Part shown: positions 49,756 through 59,104 of the stretch, in pieces
Numbering within the stretch: the stretch's first letter is position 1
Layout of the letters: each line of letters starts with the position of its first letter
Origin: Pseudomonas sp. dw_612
Lineage (GTDB): Bacteria; Pseudomonadota; Gammaproteobacteria; Pseudomonadales; Pseudomonadaceae
Assembly: GCF_018449725.1 (NCBI RefSeq)
Contig: NZ_JAAVVC010000026.1
Span: 46,624 to 110,623, forward strand
Reading direction: 5' to 3'
DNA length: 64,000 bases
The notes under the pieces: generated by a model
What the model was told of the DNA's origin: nothing
The model's input: only the letters and a program-made list of their open reading frames with translations
Databases searched by the model: none
Translations under genes and position numbers: made by a program

Positions 49756-51165
49756 TCAGTAGCGGTAAGCGTGCGGCTTGAACGGGCCTTCGACGGTCAC
49801 GCCGATGTAGTCGGCCTGGGTCTTGGTCAGTTGAGTCACGACGCCGCCGAAACCGCGGACCATTTCCAGGGCCACTTCTTCGTCGAGTTTCTTCGGCAGT
49901 ACTTCAACGGTCAGGCGCTCGGCTTTCTGGGCTGGCGACAGGTCGGCGTACTTCTGGCCGAACAGGAAGATCTGCGCCAGAACCTGGTTGGCGAACGAAC
50001 CGTCCATGATGCGGCTTGGGTGACCGGTGGCGTTACCCAGGTTAACCAGACGGCCTTCGGCCAGCAGGATCAGGTAGTCGTCGTTCTGGGCATCGAATGC
50101 GCCAGGACCGGTACGGTGGATCTTGTGAACCTGTGGCTTCACTTCTTCCCATGCCCAGTTTTTGCGCATGAAAGCGGTGTCGATTTCGTTGTCGAAGTGG
50201 CCGATGTTGCAGACAACAGCGCGCTTCTTCAGGGCTTTGAGCATGTTCGAGTCGCAAACATTGACGTTGCCGGTGGTGGTCACGATCAGGTCGATCTTGC
50301 CCAGCAGTGCTTTGTCGATGCTTTCTTCGGTGCCGGTGTTGATCCCGTCGATGAACGGCGAAACCAGTTCGAAACCGTCCATGCAGGCCTGCATGGCGCA
50401 GATCGGGTCGACTTCGGAGACTTTAACGATCATGCCTTCCTGACGCAGGGACTGGGCCGAGCCCTTGCCCACGTCACCGTAACCGATGACCAGCGCTTGC
50501 TTGCCGGACAACAGGTGGTCGGTACCGCGCTTGATCGCGTCGTTCAGGCTGTGACGGCAGCCGTACTTGTTGTCGTTCTTGCTCTTGGTCACCGAGTCGT
50601 TGACGTTGATGGCCGGGATTTTCAGCTCGCCCTTGGCCAGCATGTCCAGCAGGCGGTGAACGCCGGTGGTGGTTTCTTCGGTGACGCCGTGGACGCGGTC
50701 CAGGATCGCCGGGTATTTCTTGTGCAGCAGCTCGGTCAGGTCGCCGCCGTCGTCGAGGATCATGTTGGCATCCCAAGGCGCGCCATCTTTCAGGATGGTT
50801 TGCTCCAGGCACCACTCGTACTCTTCTTCGGTTTCGCCTTTCCAGGCATAAACCGCGATGCCGGCAGCGGCGATAGCAGCAGCGGCCTGGTCTTGAGTCG
50901 AGAAAATGTTGCAGGACGACCAGCGAACTTCGGCACCCAGGGCAACCAGGGTTTCGATCAGCACGGCTGTCTGGATGGTCATGTGGATGCAGCCGAGAAT
51001 CTTGGCGCCTTTGAGCGGCTGCTCACCGGCGTACTTGCGGCGCAGACCCATCAGGGCTGGCATTTCGGATTCGGCGATGATGGTTTCGCGACGACCCCAG
51101 GCAGCCAGGGACATGTCGGCGACTTTGTAATCGGAAAAATCTGCAGGCGTGATAACAGCGCTCAT
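49756..51165 (-). CDS. ahcY: S-adenosylhomocysteine hydrolase
   Basis: 469 residues from ATG 51165, with GGAGG upstream; the frame is open much further but that part is leader. It splits SAH into adenosine and homocysteine with bound NAD. GYGDVGKGSAQSLRQEG is the NAD-binding loop, and the C-terminus PFKPHAYRY is diagnostic. The leader contains an SAH riboswitch. ahcY and metF serve the methionine/SAM cycle together with metK at 61.5 kb. Confidence 0.97.
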   Translation of the reverse strand: MSAVITPADFSDYKVADMSLAAWGRRETIIAESEMPALMGLRRKYAGEQPLKGAKILGCIHMTIQTAVLIETLVALGAEVRWSSCNIFSTQDQAAAAIAAAGIAVYAWKGETEEEYEWCLEQTILKDGAPWDANMILDDGGDLTELLHKKYPAILDRVHGVTEETTTGVHRLLDMLAKGELKIPAINVNDSVTKSKNDNKYGCRHSLNDAIKRGTDHLLSGKQALVIGYGDVGKGSAQSLRQEGMIVKVSEVDPICAMQACMDGFELVSPFIDGINTGTEESIDKALLGKIDLIVTTTGNVNVCDSNMLKALKKRAVVCNIGHFDNEIDTAFMRKNWAWEEVKPQVHKIHRTGPGAFDAQNDDYLILLAEGRLVNLGNATGHPSRIMDGSFANQVLAQIFLFGQKYADLSPAQKAERLTVEVLPKKLDEEVALEMVRGFGGVVTQLTKTQADYIGVTVEGPFKPHAYRY

Positions 51166-51190
51166 GATGAGCCTCCATTCGTAATGTATG

Positions 51191-51286
51191 CGAATGGGCG
51201 CCGTTGTGCGTTTAGTGTCTGGCCAGGGCCAGTCAACGCCCCATCCGAGCCTGACAGGTTTGACCTGCTGCAGCGCCCCTCGGACA
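51191..51286 (-). promoter_or_regulatory. SAH riboswitch in the ahcY leader
   Basis: Reading the reverse strand, TCCGAGGGGCGCTGCAGCAG is followed by CCTGTCAGGCTCGGA and later by AACGGCGCCC. These are the conserved core segments of the S-adenosylhomocysteine aptamer: the CCGAGG/CTCGG stem, the GCGCTGC internal strand and the GGCGC strand closing the pseudoknot. The position 26 bases before ahcY fits the known turn-on switch at SAH hydrolase genes. Confidence 0.92.
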
Positions 51287-51337
51287 GGTGGCGGGAAAAC
51301 GGTATCAGGTGAAGATGACCGTTCTGAAACGGTGGCG

Positions 51338-51343
51338 ATTATA
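51338..51343 (-). promoter_or_regulatory. Probable -10 box for ahcY
   Basis: A perfect TATAAT on the reverse strand lies just upstream of the riboswitch. The matching -35 position falls inside a CAAGTTGCAAG repeat and is poor (TTGCAA at 19 bases). Confidence 0.6.
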
Positions 51344-51352
51344 GCTTTCTTT

Positions 51353-51435
51353 GAGCGGCAAGTTGCAAGCCGCAAGCGACAAGTTGCAAGCGGATCGGTT
51401 TTTACTTGCAGCTTGTAGCTTGAAACTTGAAGCTG
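51353..51435. repeat. GCAAGTTGCAAGCCGCAAG-type repeat
   Basis: An array of GCAAG/CTTGC words with an inverted half around 51407-51435, lying between the ahcY promoter and the thioesterase gene. Confidence 0.65.
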
Positions 51436-51479
51436 GGGGGCACATCTACCGCAATCGCTCAAACACTCCGGAGCCCCCC

Positions 51480-51884
51480 ATGAATTTCCACACCCGCAAA
51501 TGGGTAAAACCCGAAGACCTCAACCCCAACGGCACGCTGTTCGGCGGCAGCCTGTTGCGCTGGATCGACGAAGAAGCGGCGATCTATGCCATCGTCCAGC
51601 TGGGCAACCAGCGCGTGGTCACCAAGTACATTTCCGAGATCAACTTCGTCAGCGCCTCGCGCCAGGGCGACATCATCGAACTGGGCATTACCGCCACCGA
51701 GTTCGGCCGCACCTCGATCACCCTGACCTGCGAAGTGCGCAACAAGATCACGCGCAAAAGCATCCTCACGGTAGAGCGGATGGTGTTTGTGAACCTGGGT
51801 GAAGACGGCTTGCCGGCACCGCACGGGCGGACCGAGATCCTGTACGTCAAAGATCAGTTCAAGGATGACGTCGCCAGCGAGTAA
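51480..51884 (+). CDS. Acyl-CoA thioesterase, YciA-like hotdog fold
   Basis: 134 residues from ATG 51480 (MNFHTRKWVKPEDLNPNGTL). GGSLLRWIDEEAAIYA carries the acidic residue expected at the active site, and RVVTKYISEINFVSASRQGDI is the family core. It hydrolyses acyl-CoA thioesters in the cytoplasm; chain preference is not predictable. CGGAG lies a few bases upstream. Confidence 0.9.
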   Translation: MNFHTRKWVKPEDLNPNGTLFGGSLLRWIDEEAAIYAIVQLGNQRVVTKYISEINFVSASRQGDIIELGITATEFGRTSITLTCEVRNKITRKSILTVERMVFVNLGEDGLPAPHGRTEILYVKDQFKDDVASE

Positions 51885-51892
51885 TGCGAGCC

Positions 51893-51981
51893 CTGTAGGA
51901 GCAAAGCTTGCTCGCGAAGGCGTCATTTGCATCACCCCCAAAATCGAGGTGGACCCTTCGCGGGCAAGCCTCGCTCCTACA
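51893..51981. repeat. REPIN, GTAGGAGCAAAGCTTGCTCGC type
   Basis: Arms CTGTAGGAGCAAAGCTTGCT and GGCAAGCCTCGCTCCTACAG around a loop of about 45 bases. A sister copy lies at 55762-55829. Confidence 0.8.
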
Positions 51982-52064
51982 GAGCAGGTTTCGTCGGCGG
52001 TCAGTGAACAGCTCCGAACCCCGCGTGTCGTACTTACATGACACGCCACCGGTTCCGGAGCTCC

Positions 52065-52949
52065 ATGGACACTCAAAAAGACGGCAAGACCCCGAACCTC
52101 TCGGCTGAAGAACAACACGAAGCCGACCGTAACCAGCCACCGCGCGCGGCGGTGCTGCACGAAATCATCCGCACCCAGGGCGATCAGGAACTCGAGCGCA
52201 GTGTCGCCGCGCTCTGGTGGTCGGCCCTCGCGGCGGGTCTGACCATGGGCCTGTCGCTAATGGCCATGGGGCTGCTCAATTCACGACTGCCGGACGGTGA
52301 AGGCTTCAAGGTGATCGCCAGTTTCGGCTACTGCGCCGGTTTCCTCGCGGTCATTCTGGCGCGCCAGCAACTGTTCACCGAAAACACCCTGACGGCCGTG
52401 CTGCCGGTCATGACCAAACCCACGCTGAACAATTTCGGTCGGCTGCTGCGTCTGTGGGGTGTCGTGTTGTTTGGCAACCTGTGCGGTACGTTGCTGGTGG
52501 CCTACGTGATGCTGCACCTGCCGATTTTCGACACCAAGACCGACCTGGCCTTCCTCGACATCGGCCGCAAGATCATGGAAAACAGCGCGAGCCAGATGTT
52601 CGCCAAAGGCATTATTTCCGGCTGGATGATCGCCACCATGGTCTGGATGATTCCATCCATGGAGAGCGCCAAGATGTGGATCATCATCCTCATCACTTAC
52701 CTGATGGCGCTGGGGGACTTCACCCACATCGTCGTCGGTTCGGCGGAAGTGTCGTATCTGGTGTTTGCCGGCGAATTGCCGTGGAAGGATTTCTGGCTGG
52801 TGTTCGCCGGGCCGACGTTGGCGGGCAACATCATTGGCGGCAGTTTCATCTTTGCCTTGATCAGCCATGCGCAGGTGCGCAGTGAAAGCGGCGCGCCGAA
52901 GAAGGCGGATCAGCCGGACGTGGCCGACCCGCGAAAGATCAAAAAGTGA
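52065..52949 (+). CDS. Formate/nitrite transporter family channel (YfdC-like)
   Basis: 294 residues. A charged cytoplasmic N-terminus of about 50 residues precedes six helices (ALWWSALAAGLTMGLSLMAM first). FNT-type pore residues are suggested by FGNLCGTLLVAY, TMVWMIPSMESAK and LMALGDFTHIVVGSAEV, where His sits in the central position. Family members conduct small anions such as formate or nitrite; this subfamily's substrate is unknown. GGAG precedes the ATG, and the stop abuts the convergent antiporter gene. Confidence 0.9.
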   Translation: MDTQKDGKTPNLSAEEQHEADRNQPPRAAVLHEIIRTQGDQELERSVAALWWSALAAGLTMGLSLMAMGLLNSRLPDGEGFKVIASFGYCAGFLAVILARQQLFTENTLTAVLPVMTKPTLNNFGRLLRLWGVVLFGNLCGTLLVAYVMLHLPIFDTKTDLAFLDIGRKIMENSASQMFAKGIISGWMIATMVWMIPSMESAKMWIIILITYLMALGDFTHIVVGSAEVSYLVFAGELPWKDFWLVFAGPTLAGNIIGGSFIFALISHAQVRSESGAPKKADQPDVADPRKIKK

Positions 52950-54215
52950 TCAGTGATGCTCGGCCTGCGCCGTTGGCGCAGGCTCATCCTTGGTCACGTG
53001 CTTGACCAGTTTGCCGATGCTCAAGCCCTGCAACAGAATCGACGACAACACCACGATGTAGGTGATGCTCAAGATCAGATCCCGCTCCGGCCCCAGCGGC
53101 AACGCCAGGGCCAGCGCCACCGACACACCGCCACGCAAACCACCCCAAGTCAGAATCCGGATCGTCCCGCGCGGGACGGTGCGCCAGCGCCGCAGCAGCA
53201 GAATGGCCGGGGCCACGGTCAGCAAGCGCGACAGTAAAATCGCCAGCGCCAGCAAACTCGCGGCCAAGACGTGCAGCCAGTTGAATGGCAGCAGCAACAG
53301 CTCCATGCCGATCAGCGCGAACAGCAGGGCGTTGAGCATGTCGTCGAGCAGTTCCCAGAAACCGTCCAGGTACTTTCGCGTCATGTCGTTCATCGCCAGG
53401 TTGCGGCCCAGATTGCCGATGATCAGGCCGGCGACCACCATCGCGATCGGTGCGGAAACGTGCAGCTCCGAGGCCATGGCCGAACCGCCGATCACCAGCG
53501 CCAGGGTCAGCATCACTTCGATCTGATGCTGCTCGATGCTCTTGATCATCAGGTACACCAAATACCCGATCAGCCCACCGAACACCACGCCGCCAATCGC
53601 CTCATGGGCGAACAGCATCGCCGTGGCGCCGACGGTTGGCGTTTCACCCAGCTGCGCGATGCCCAGCAGCACGGTGAACACCACCACGGCCGTGCCGTCA
53701 TTGAACAGCGACTCGCCGACGATCGTGGTTTTCAGTGGTTTGGAGGCGTTGGCGGTCCGCAGCACGCCGAGTACCGCGATCGGGTCGGTGGGGGAAATCA
53801 GCGCGCCGAACAGCAGGCAATAGAGGAAGCTCACGTGCCAGCCGAACAGGGCAAAAATGTACCAGGCGAGGCTGCCAATCACCGCGGTGGCGATCAACAC
53901 ACCGAACGTCGCCAACAGGCCGATGGGCCAGCGGTAACTGCGCAGGTCGTTCAGGTTGACGTGCAGCGCGCCGGCGAACAGCAGGAAGGACAACATCCAA
54001 TTCATCAGCAGATCACCGAAATCGATCTGGCCGATCAACTGCTGCACGCGTTCTTCCAGGCCGGGATAACCGATGAAGCTCAGGCCTTGCAACAGCAGGG
54101 AAAACATCAGCGCGGTGACCATGACGCCGATGGTCGGGGGCAGGCCGATGAAGCGGAAATTCACGTAGGTGAGGAGGGAGGTGAGGCAGATAAACGCAGC
54201 GACAAGTTCAAGCAT
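52950..54215 (-). CDS. CPA1-family Na+/H+ antiporter
   Basis: 421 residues with about 12 membrane helices. The ion-binding motif appears as GESLFNDGTAVVVFTV, with ISPTDPIAVLGVLR just before it, both typical of NhaP-type cation:proton antiporters. WGGLRGGVSVALALALP near the C-terminus is the other signature. It likely exports Na+ or K+ for pH and salt balance. The stop is immediately adjacent to the convergent FNT gene. Confidence 0.92.
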   Translation of the reverse strand: MLELVAAFICLTSLLTYVNFRFIGLPPTIGVMVTALMFSLLLQGLSFIGYPGLEERVQQLIGQIDFGDLLMNWMLSFLLFAGALHVNLNDLRSYRWPIGLLATFGVLIATAVIGSLAWYIFALFGWHVSFLYCLLFGALISPTDPIAVLGVLRTANASKPLKTTIVGESLFNDGTAVVVFTVLLGIAQLGETPTVGATAMLFAHEAIGGVVFGGLIGYLVYLMIKSIEQHQIEVMLTLALVIGGSAMASELHVSAPIAMVVAGLIIGNLGRNLAMNDMTRKYLDGFWELLDDMLNALLFALIGMELLLLPFNWLHVLAASLLALAILLSRLLTVAPAILLLRRWRTVPRGTIRILTWGGLRGGVSVALALALPLGPERDLILSITYIVVLSSILLQGLSIGKLVKHVTKDEPAPTAQAEHH

Positions 54216-54286
54216 CCGGGGTCCTTTGGATGGAGAGGTAAATAGAAAAGGAGTTCAGGGTTGGGCAGTTACACCGCGTCAACTTC

Positions 54287-54379
54287 TTCGCGAGCAAGCC
54301 CGCTCCCACATGGGGTCCAGGTCGTACACAAAATCTGTGTTCACTCGAGATCCACTGTGGGAGCGGGCTTGCTCGCGAA
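54287..54379. repeat. REPIN
   Basis: TTCGCGAGCAAGCCCGCTCC and GTGGGAGCGGGCTTGCTCGC with a loop of about 45 bases, between the MFS and antiporter genes. Confidence 0.85.
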
Positions 54380-54405
54380 AGCAATCTTATGGACAACGCA
54401 ATGAT

Positions 54406-55575
54406 TCAGCCGGACACATTGACCGCAGCCGCACCACGACGTTGCAGGTAGATATAGAAAAGCGCTGTCAGCACCGTCAGGCCACTGACCAGCGCACCGG
54501 TCCACGGCAAGTCCGCCAGGTCCGCGCCACTGGCAACCACCAGCCCGCCAATCCAGGCGCCGGCGGCGTTGCCGAGGTTGAATGCACTCTGGTTCAACGT
54601 CGAGCCGAGGTTCGGCGCTTCATGGGCCTGATCGATAATCAGCAGTTGCAGGATCGGGCACAGGGCGAACGCAAAAATCCCCCACAGCACCAACGTAATC
54701 GCCGCCGGGATCACCGAATGGCTGGTCTGGCTGAACGCCGCCAATACGACGACCACCGCCAGCGCCATGCCCACCAGCGAAGGCAGCAAGCGACTGTCCG
54801 CCAGACGACCGCCAAGCATGCTGCCCGTCGTCAGGCCTACGCCGAACAACAGCAGCATGATGGTCACGCCGTGGGGGCTGACGCCGGTGATGTCTTGCAG
54901 GATCGGCGCGATGTACGTGAATACGCTGAACAGGCTGGTGGACGCCAGCACGCTCATGCCCAAAGCCAGCAGCACGTTGACCTTGCCCAGCACCTTGAAC
55001 TCGCTGGCCAGGTTGGCCTTGTCCATGGCGATGTCTTTCGGCAACCAGACCCATTGGGCAATGGCGGCAATCACGCCAATCACCGACACCGCCCAGAACG
55101 TCGAGCGCCAACCCGCGTATTGCCCAAGCGCCGTGCCCAACGGCACGCCGAGCACGTTGGCCAGGGTCAGGCCGGTGAACATCATCGCAATGGCCTGGGC
55201 CCGTTTGTTCGGCGCCACCAGACCGGCGGCTACCACCGAGCCGATGCCGAAGAACGCGCCGTGGCACAACGCGGTGACCACGCGCGCGGCCATCAGCGTC
55301 GCGTAATTCGGCGCCAAGGCGCAGAGAATGTTGCCGAGGATAAACATCAGCGTCATCCCCAGCAGTGTGGCTTTGCGCGGCATGTTGGCGGTGCCGATCG
55401 CCAGGATCGGCGCGCCGAACACCACGCCCAGGGCGTAACCGGTGATCAGCAGGCCAGCGTGGGGGATGCTCACGGCGAGGTCGCGGGCGACATCGGGCAG
55501 CAAGCCCATGATGACGAATTCAGTGGTGCCGATGCCGAACGCGGCAACAGCGAGGGCAAGCAGGGCGAGTGGCAT
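54406..55575 (-). CDS. MFS efflux transporter (AraJ/YdhP-like)
   Basis: 389 residues, 12 helices, from ATG 55575 (MPLALLALAVAAFGIGTTEF). The GTTEFVIMGLLPDVA start and GHGAFF-like RVVTALCHGAFFGIGSVVA segment are typical of the drug/sugar efflux DHA1 group. Substrate unknown. It is divergent from the DMT permease gene. Confidence 0.9.
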   Translation of the reverse strand: MPLALLALAVAAFGIGTTEFVIMGLLPDVARDLAVSIPHAGLLITGYALGVVFGAPILAIGTANMPRKATLLGMTLMFILGNILCALAPNYATLMAARVVTALCHGAFFGIGSVVAAGLVAPNKRAQAIAMMFTGLTLANVLGVPLGTALGQYAGWRSTFWAVSVIGVIAAIAQWVWLPKDIAMDKANLASEFKVLGKVNVLLALGMSVLASTSLFSVFTYIAPILQDITGVSPHGVTIMLLLFGVGLTTGSMLGGRLADSRLLPSLVGMALAVVVVLAAFSQTSHSVIPAAITLVLWGIFAFALCPILQLLIIDQAHEAPNLGSTLNQSAFNLGNAAGAWIGGLVVASGADLADLPWTGALVSGLTVLTALFYIYLQRRGAAAVNVSG

Positions 55576-55761
55576 GCGCAAGGTCTCTGTCGGTAGTCTT
55601 GACGCTCTGATCAGGCATACGCAGGCCAACGACCATTCTCGATGAGGACGGGCGGGGGCAAAAATTATTGGAATTAGTCTGTGCGCAACTGAGTGCGGCG
55701 TGGTCGCTTGCAGTATAAACAGCTGCGGACATATGGCGAATCAATTATCTGCCCCTCCTTC

Positions 55762-55829
55762 CTGTAGGAGCAAAGCTTGCTCGCGATGGCGTCATTGAGA
55801 TCGCCATCGCGGGCAAGCCTTGCTCCTAC
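55762..55829. repeat. REPIN, GTAGGAGCAAAGCTTGCTCGC type
   Basis: Arms CTGTAGGAGCAAAGCTTGCT and GGCAAGCCTTGCTCCTACG around GATGGCGTCATTGAGATCGCC, immediately upstream of the DMT permease gene. Confidence 0.8.
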
Positions 55830-55861
55830 GGGGGCGGGGCGGGCTACAAAAGGAGTGTGCC

Positions 55862-56695
55862 GTGCTTGCGACGGCGTTGGTGTTGGTGGCGGCGCTGTTG
55901 CACGCGGCGTGGAATACCCTGATCAAATTCAGCGCCGAGCGGTTGCTGGTGGTGGCTTGCATGGACAGCGTGGCGATGCTGGTTGTCGCGCCAATGCTGC
56001 CGTTCGTGAGTGTGCCACCCATGGAAATATGGCCATGGATTCTGGCGTCGGCGGCGTTCGAGTTGCTCTATCGTTATCTGCTGATCCAGGCCTATCGGGT
56101 CGGCGACCTCGGGTTGGTTTATCCGCTGATGCGGGGACTGTCGCCCTTGGTGGTGCTGGCGTTGACGCTGATCTTCGCCGGGGAAGTGCTGACCAACCAG
56201 CAGATCTTCGGCATTTTGCTGATCCCGTTCGGCATGCTGTGCCTGCTCTGGCAGGGCGGTGGCGGTGCACGCTTGCCGTGGTCGATGCTGCCGGTGGTGG
56301 TGCTGATCGGCCTGTGCATCGGTTGCTACACCTTCATCGATGGCCAGGCCTTGCGCCGCTGGTCTCATCCGCTGGATTACCTGGTCTGGGTCACGCTGAT
56401 CAGTGCCTGGCCGTTCCCGTTGCTGGCGCTGGTGCGTAAACGTGCGGCGTTCATGCTGTTCTGGCGCGAGCAGTGGCGACTGGGGCTGGCGGTCGGGTTT
56501 TGCGTGTTGTTCAGCTACGCTTTGGTGCTGTGGGCCATGCAGCTGGGCTCGATTGCCGAAGCGGCGGCGCTGCGTGAGATCAGTGTGATTCTGGTGGTGT
56601 TGTTCGGCATGCGTTACTTGAAAGAACCTTTCGGCCGGCCACGGCTCTTAGCCTGTGGGCTGGTGCTGGTCGGCATGTTGGTGATGAAGTTTTGA
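55862..56695 (+). CDS. DMT-superfamily permease (EamA type)
   Basis: 277 residues from GTG 55862, which has AAAGGAG seven bases upstream. Ten hydrophobic helices form two EamA halves (LVAALLHAAWNTLIK in the first; the second after SMLPVVVLIGLCIG). It probably exports a metabolite; the substrate cannot be inferred. Confidence 0.88.
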   Translation: MLATALVLVAALLHAAWNTLIKFSAERLLVVACMDSVAMLVVAPMLPFVSVPPMEIWPWILASAAFELLYRYLLIQAYRVGDLGLVYPLMRGLSPLVVLALTLIFAGEVLTNQQIFGILLIPFGMLCLLWQGGGGARLPWSMLPVVVLIGLCIGCYTFIDGQALRRWSHPLDYLVWVTLISAWPFPLLALVRKRAAFMLFWREQWRLGLAVGFCVLFSYALVLWAMQLGSIAEAAALREISVILVVLFGMRYLKEPFGRPRLLACGLVLVGMLVMKF

Positions 56696-56735
56696 CCGGC
56701 GCTCGGATTTCTAAAATTGAAGAAGGGACGGCTTT

Positions 56736-57119
56736 ATGACGGTTGCTCTGTGGTGTGTTTTGATCGCGATTTTCCTGCCGTATATCTGCACGGCCATTGC
56801 CAAGGCCAGTGGCGGGTATCGGTTGCAAGACAACCATGATCCCCGGGACTTTCTTGAATCGTTGAATGGTTTCGCCAGGCGTGCGCATGCGGCGCAGTTG
56901 AACAGCTTCGAAGTGATGCCGGCGTTCGCGGTGGCAGTGCTCACGGCGCACCTGGTGGGTACGGCGCAACTGGTGACGGTCAACGTGCTGGCGGTGCTAT
57001 TTATCACCAGTCGGTTGCTGTACATCATTTGCTATCTGGCGGACTGGGCGATCTTGCGGTCGCTGGTGTGGTTTGTGGGGATGGGGTTGATTGCGAGTTT
57101 CTTTTTTGTGTCGGTCTGA
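56736..57119 (+). CDS. MAPEG family membrane protein
   Basis: 127 residues with four helices. The MAPEG pattern is seen in RAHAAQLNSFEVMPAFAVAV and in SRLLYIICYLADWAILRSLVW. Eukaryotic members handle eicosanoids and glutathione; the role of this bacterial branch is unknown. It follows the DMT gene by 40 bases, perhaps in one transcript. Confidence 0.88.
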   Translation: MTVALWCVLIAIFLPYICTAIAKASGGYRLQDNHDPRDFLESLNGFARRAHAAQLNSFEVMPAFAVAVLTAHLVGTAQLVTVNVLAVLFITSRLLYIICYLADWAILRSLVWFVGMGLIASFFFVSV

Positions 57120-57130
57120 TTGAAGCAAGA

Positions 57131-57220
57131 GCAAAAGATCGCAGCCTTCGGCAGCTCCTACCGGAGATCGTTGTTGTAAATACGATCGGTGTAGGAGCTG
57201 GCGAAGCCTGCGATCTTTTG
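57131..57220. repeat. REPIN of the GTAGGAGCTGGCGAAGCC type
   Basis: GCAAAAGATCGCAGCCTTCG and GTAGGAGCTGGCGAAGCCTG form the arms, between the convergent MAPEG and mltA genes. Confidence 0.8.
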
Positions 57221-57223
57221 ACG

Positions 57224-58396
57224 TTAAGGTTTATCCGCGACTTGCGGCACTTTCGGCAATTCAGCCCCTTTGGGCCACAACATCCAGATCTGTCCCTGCT
57301 GTTTCATATCCCCGGCCAGTTGCCCGGCCGCTTCGCCAGTGCCCCAGAACAGGTCTGCGCGTACTTCGCCGGCAATCGCGCCGCCCGTGTCCTGAGCCGC
57401 TACCGGGCGAACCAGTGCGCTGCCGTCCGGTTTGGTGGTCGACAACCACAACAGACTGCCCAACGGAATCACTTTGCGATCCACCGCCGCGCTGTAGCCG
57501 GCCGTCAGCGGAACGTTCAGCGAGCCGCGAGGCCCTTCGTTACTGTCCGGGTTTTGGGTGAAAAACACGTAGCTGGGGTTGCTGCCAAGCAGTTGCGGAA
57601 TACGCGACGGATTCGCCTTGGCCCAAGCGCTGATGGCGCCCATGGTCACGTCTTCCTTCTTCAGCTCACCCTGGTCCACCAGCCAGCGGCCGATGGGACG
57701 ATACGGGTGGCCGTTCTGGTCGGCATACGCGATACGCAGTTGGCGACCACTGTCGAGCTGGATGCGCCCGGAGCCCTGGATTTGCAGGAACTGCAGGTTC
57801 ATCGGGTCGGTCAGCCACGCAACGACCGGGGCCTTGACTCCTTTACTCTCGATGGTGGCGGCGTCGTCATACGGCTTGAGTACGCGACCTTCCAGTCGAC
57901 CGCGCAGACGCTTGCCCTTGAGTTCCGGATAAATGCTGTCCAGGGACACAATGATCATGTCTTCGGGCACGCCGTACACCGGAATGTTAGCCACTTCAGT
58001 CTGGGTCAGGCTGCCGGGGTACACCGGTTCGTAGTAGCCGGTGATCAGGCCGTTGGGGTTGTCGTTGGCGGCGCGCAGGCCATAGACGTCCAGGTTCTGT
58101 TTGAGGAAACCACGAATCTCGCCGGCGGTTTGCGGCACATTGACAGACGCTGCGCAGGTCGAGCCCCAGACCGGGTCGGCTTTCAGTCGGGTGCAGGCAC
58201 TGCGCCAGGAACCGAAGCCCGCCACCAGGTCGCTGTCGGACACGGCCGGCAACGCTTCCCAGGTCGCACTGGTGTAAGTGGCCAGGGCATGGGTTTTCGG
58301 TGTGTTGTTTTCGCCGCCGGTGCAGCCCGCGAGCACGGCCACCATCGGAAGGGTCCAGGTCAGGCGGGGGCGCCATGCCTTGAAACGGCTGTTCAT
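57224..58396 (-). CDS. mltA: Membrane-bound lytic murein transglycosylase A
   Basis: 390 residues from ATG 58396. Signal peptide with lipobox LAGC, so an outer-membrane lipoprotein is expected. MltA domain: ITGYYEPVYPGS, LQIQGSGRIQL, and the catalytic Asp in AQDTGGAIAGEVRADLFWG. It cleaves the glycan strand to 1,6-anhydro products. It is divergent from the cytochrome c gene. Confidence 0.95.
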   Translation of the reverse strand: MNSRFKAWRPRLTWTLPMVAVLAGCTGGENNTPKTHALATYTSATWEALPAVSDSDLVAGFGSWRSACTRLKADPVWGSTCAASVNVPQTAGEIRGFLKQNLDVYGLRAANDNPNGLITGYYEPVYPGSLTQTEVANIPVYGVPEDMIIVSLDSIYPELKGKRLRGRLEGRVLKPYDDAATIESKGVKAPVVAWLTDPMNLQFLQIQGSGRIQLDSGRQLRIAYADQNGHPYRPIGRWLVDQGELKKEDVTMGAISAWAKANPSRIPQLLGSNPSYVFFTQNPDSNEGPRGSLNVPLTAGYSAAVDRKVIPLGSLLWLSTTKPDGSALVRPVAAQDTGGAIAGEVRADLFWGTGEAAGQLAGDMKQQGQIWMLWPKGAELPKVPQVADKP

Positions 58397-58524
58397 GGAG
58401 TAATTCCTTTGACGGTTGCCTGAGTGCTCCATGCGCTCAAACAACCCTTATTGATAATAGGGCTATTGGTCTTTAACGATGACGCGAGGATACTGGCCGC
58501 CGTTCCCCGTGACCTGAAGCCACC

Positions 58525-58974
58525 ATGACTCTTAAAAGACTTTCTGTTGTATTGCTGGCCTGCCTGACCTTGTCTGCCTGCGGCGGTGTCGACCCGAACT
58601 CTCCGCTGGGCCAGCGCAAGGCGATCTTCAAGCAAATGCTCAAGACCGGCGAAGACCTGGGTGGCATGTTGCGTGGGCGCATTCCGTTCGACGGGCCGAC
58701 ATTTGCCGACGGTGCGGTCAAGCTTGATTCGTTGTCCCACGAGCCATGGAAACATTTCCCGCAGGTGCGCGAAGAGGATCACACCAGCGCCAAGGACACT
58801 GTGTGGCAGCAGCAGGCACGCTTTCAGGAAATGGCCCGCAATCTTGAAAGCGCCACCGGTGAATTGGTGATTGCCAGCCAGGTCCAGCCGTACAAGGCCA
58901 GCAACCTTGGGCCGGCGGTGCAGAAAGTCGAAGATGCCTGCAGTGCGTGCCATAAACAGTTTCGGGATCATTGA
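58525..58974 (+). CDS. Lipid-anchored cytochrome c' (class II)
   Basis: 149 residues. Signal peptide with lipobox LSAC (Cys19), so it should be membrane-anchored in the periplasm. The single haem motif CSACH lies at the C-terminus in ACSACHKQFRDH, the typical place for cytochrome c'/c556. The body is a four-helix bundle. Electron partner unknown. Confidence 0.92.
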   Translation: MTLKRLSVVLLACLTLSACGGVDPNSPLGQRKAIFKQMLKTGEDLGGMLRGRIPFDGPTFADGAVKLDSLSHEPWKHFPQVREEDHTSAKDTVWQQQARFQEMARNLESATGELVIASQVQPYKASNLGPAVQKVEDACSACHKQFRDH

Positions 58975-58998
58975 TTTGCGGTGTCCTGGCTGACGTCA

Positions 58999-59063
58999 TC
59001 GCGAGCAAGCTCGCTCCCACAGTTGACCGCATTTCCCTGTGGGAGCGAGCTTGCTCGCGATGG
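58999..59063. repeat. REPIN, GAGCTTGCTCGCGAT variant
   Basis: ATCGCGAGCAAGCTCGCTCC and GTGGGAGCGAGCTTGCTCGC between the convergent cytochrome and DUF1090 genes. Confidence 0.85.
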
Positions 59064-59104
59064 CTGCCTGAAGGTCGACACACGTCTTCGTGTTTTGCCT
59101 TTTC

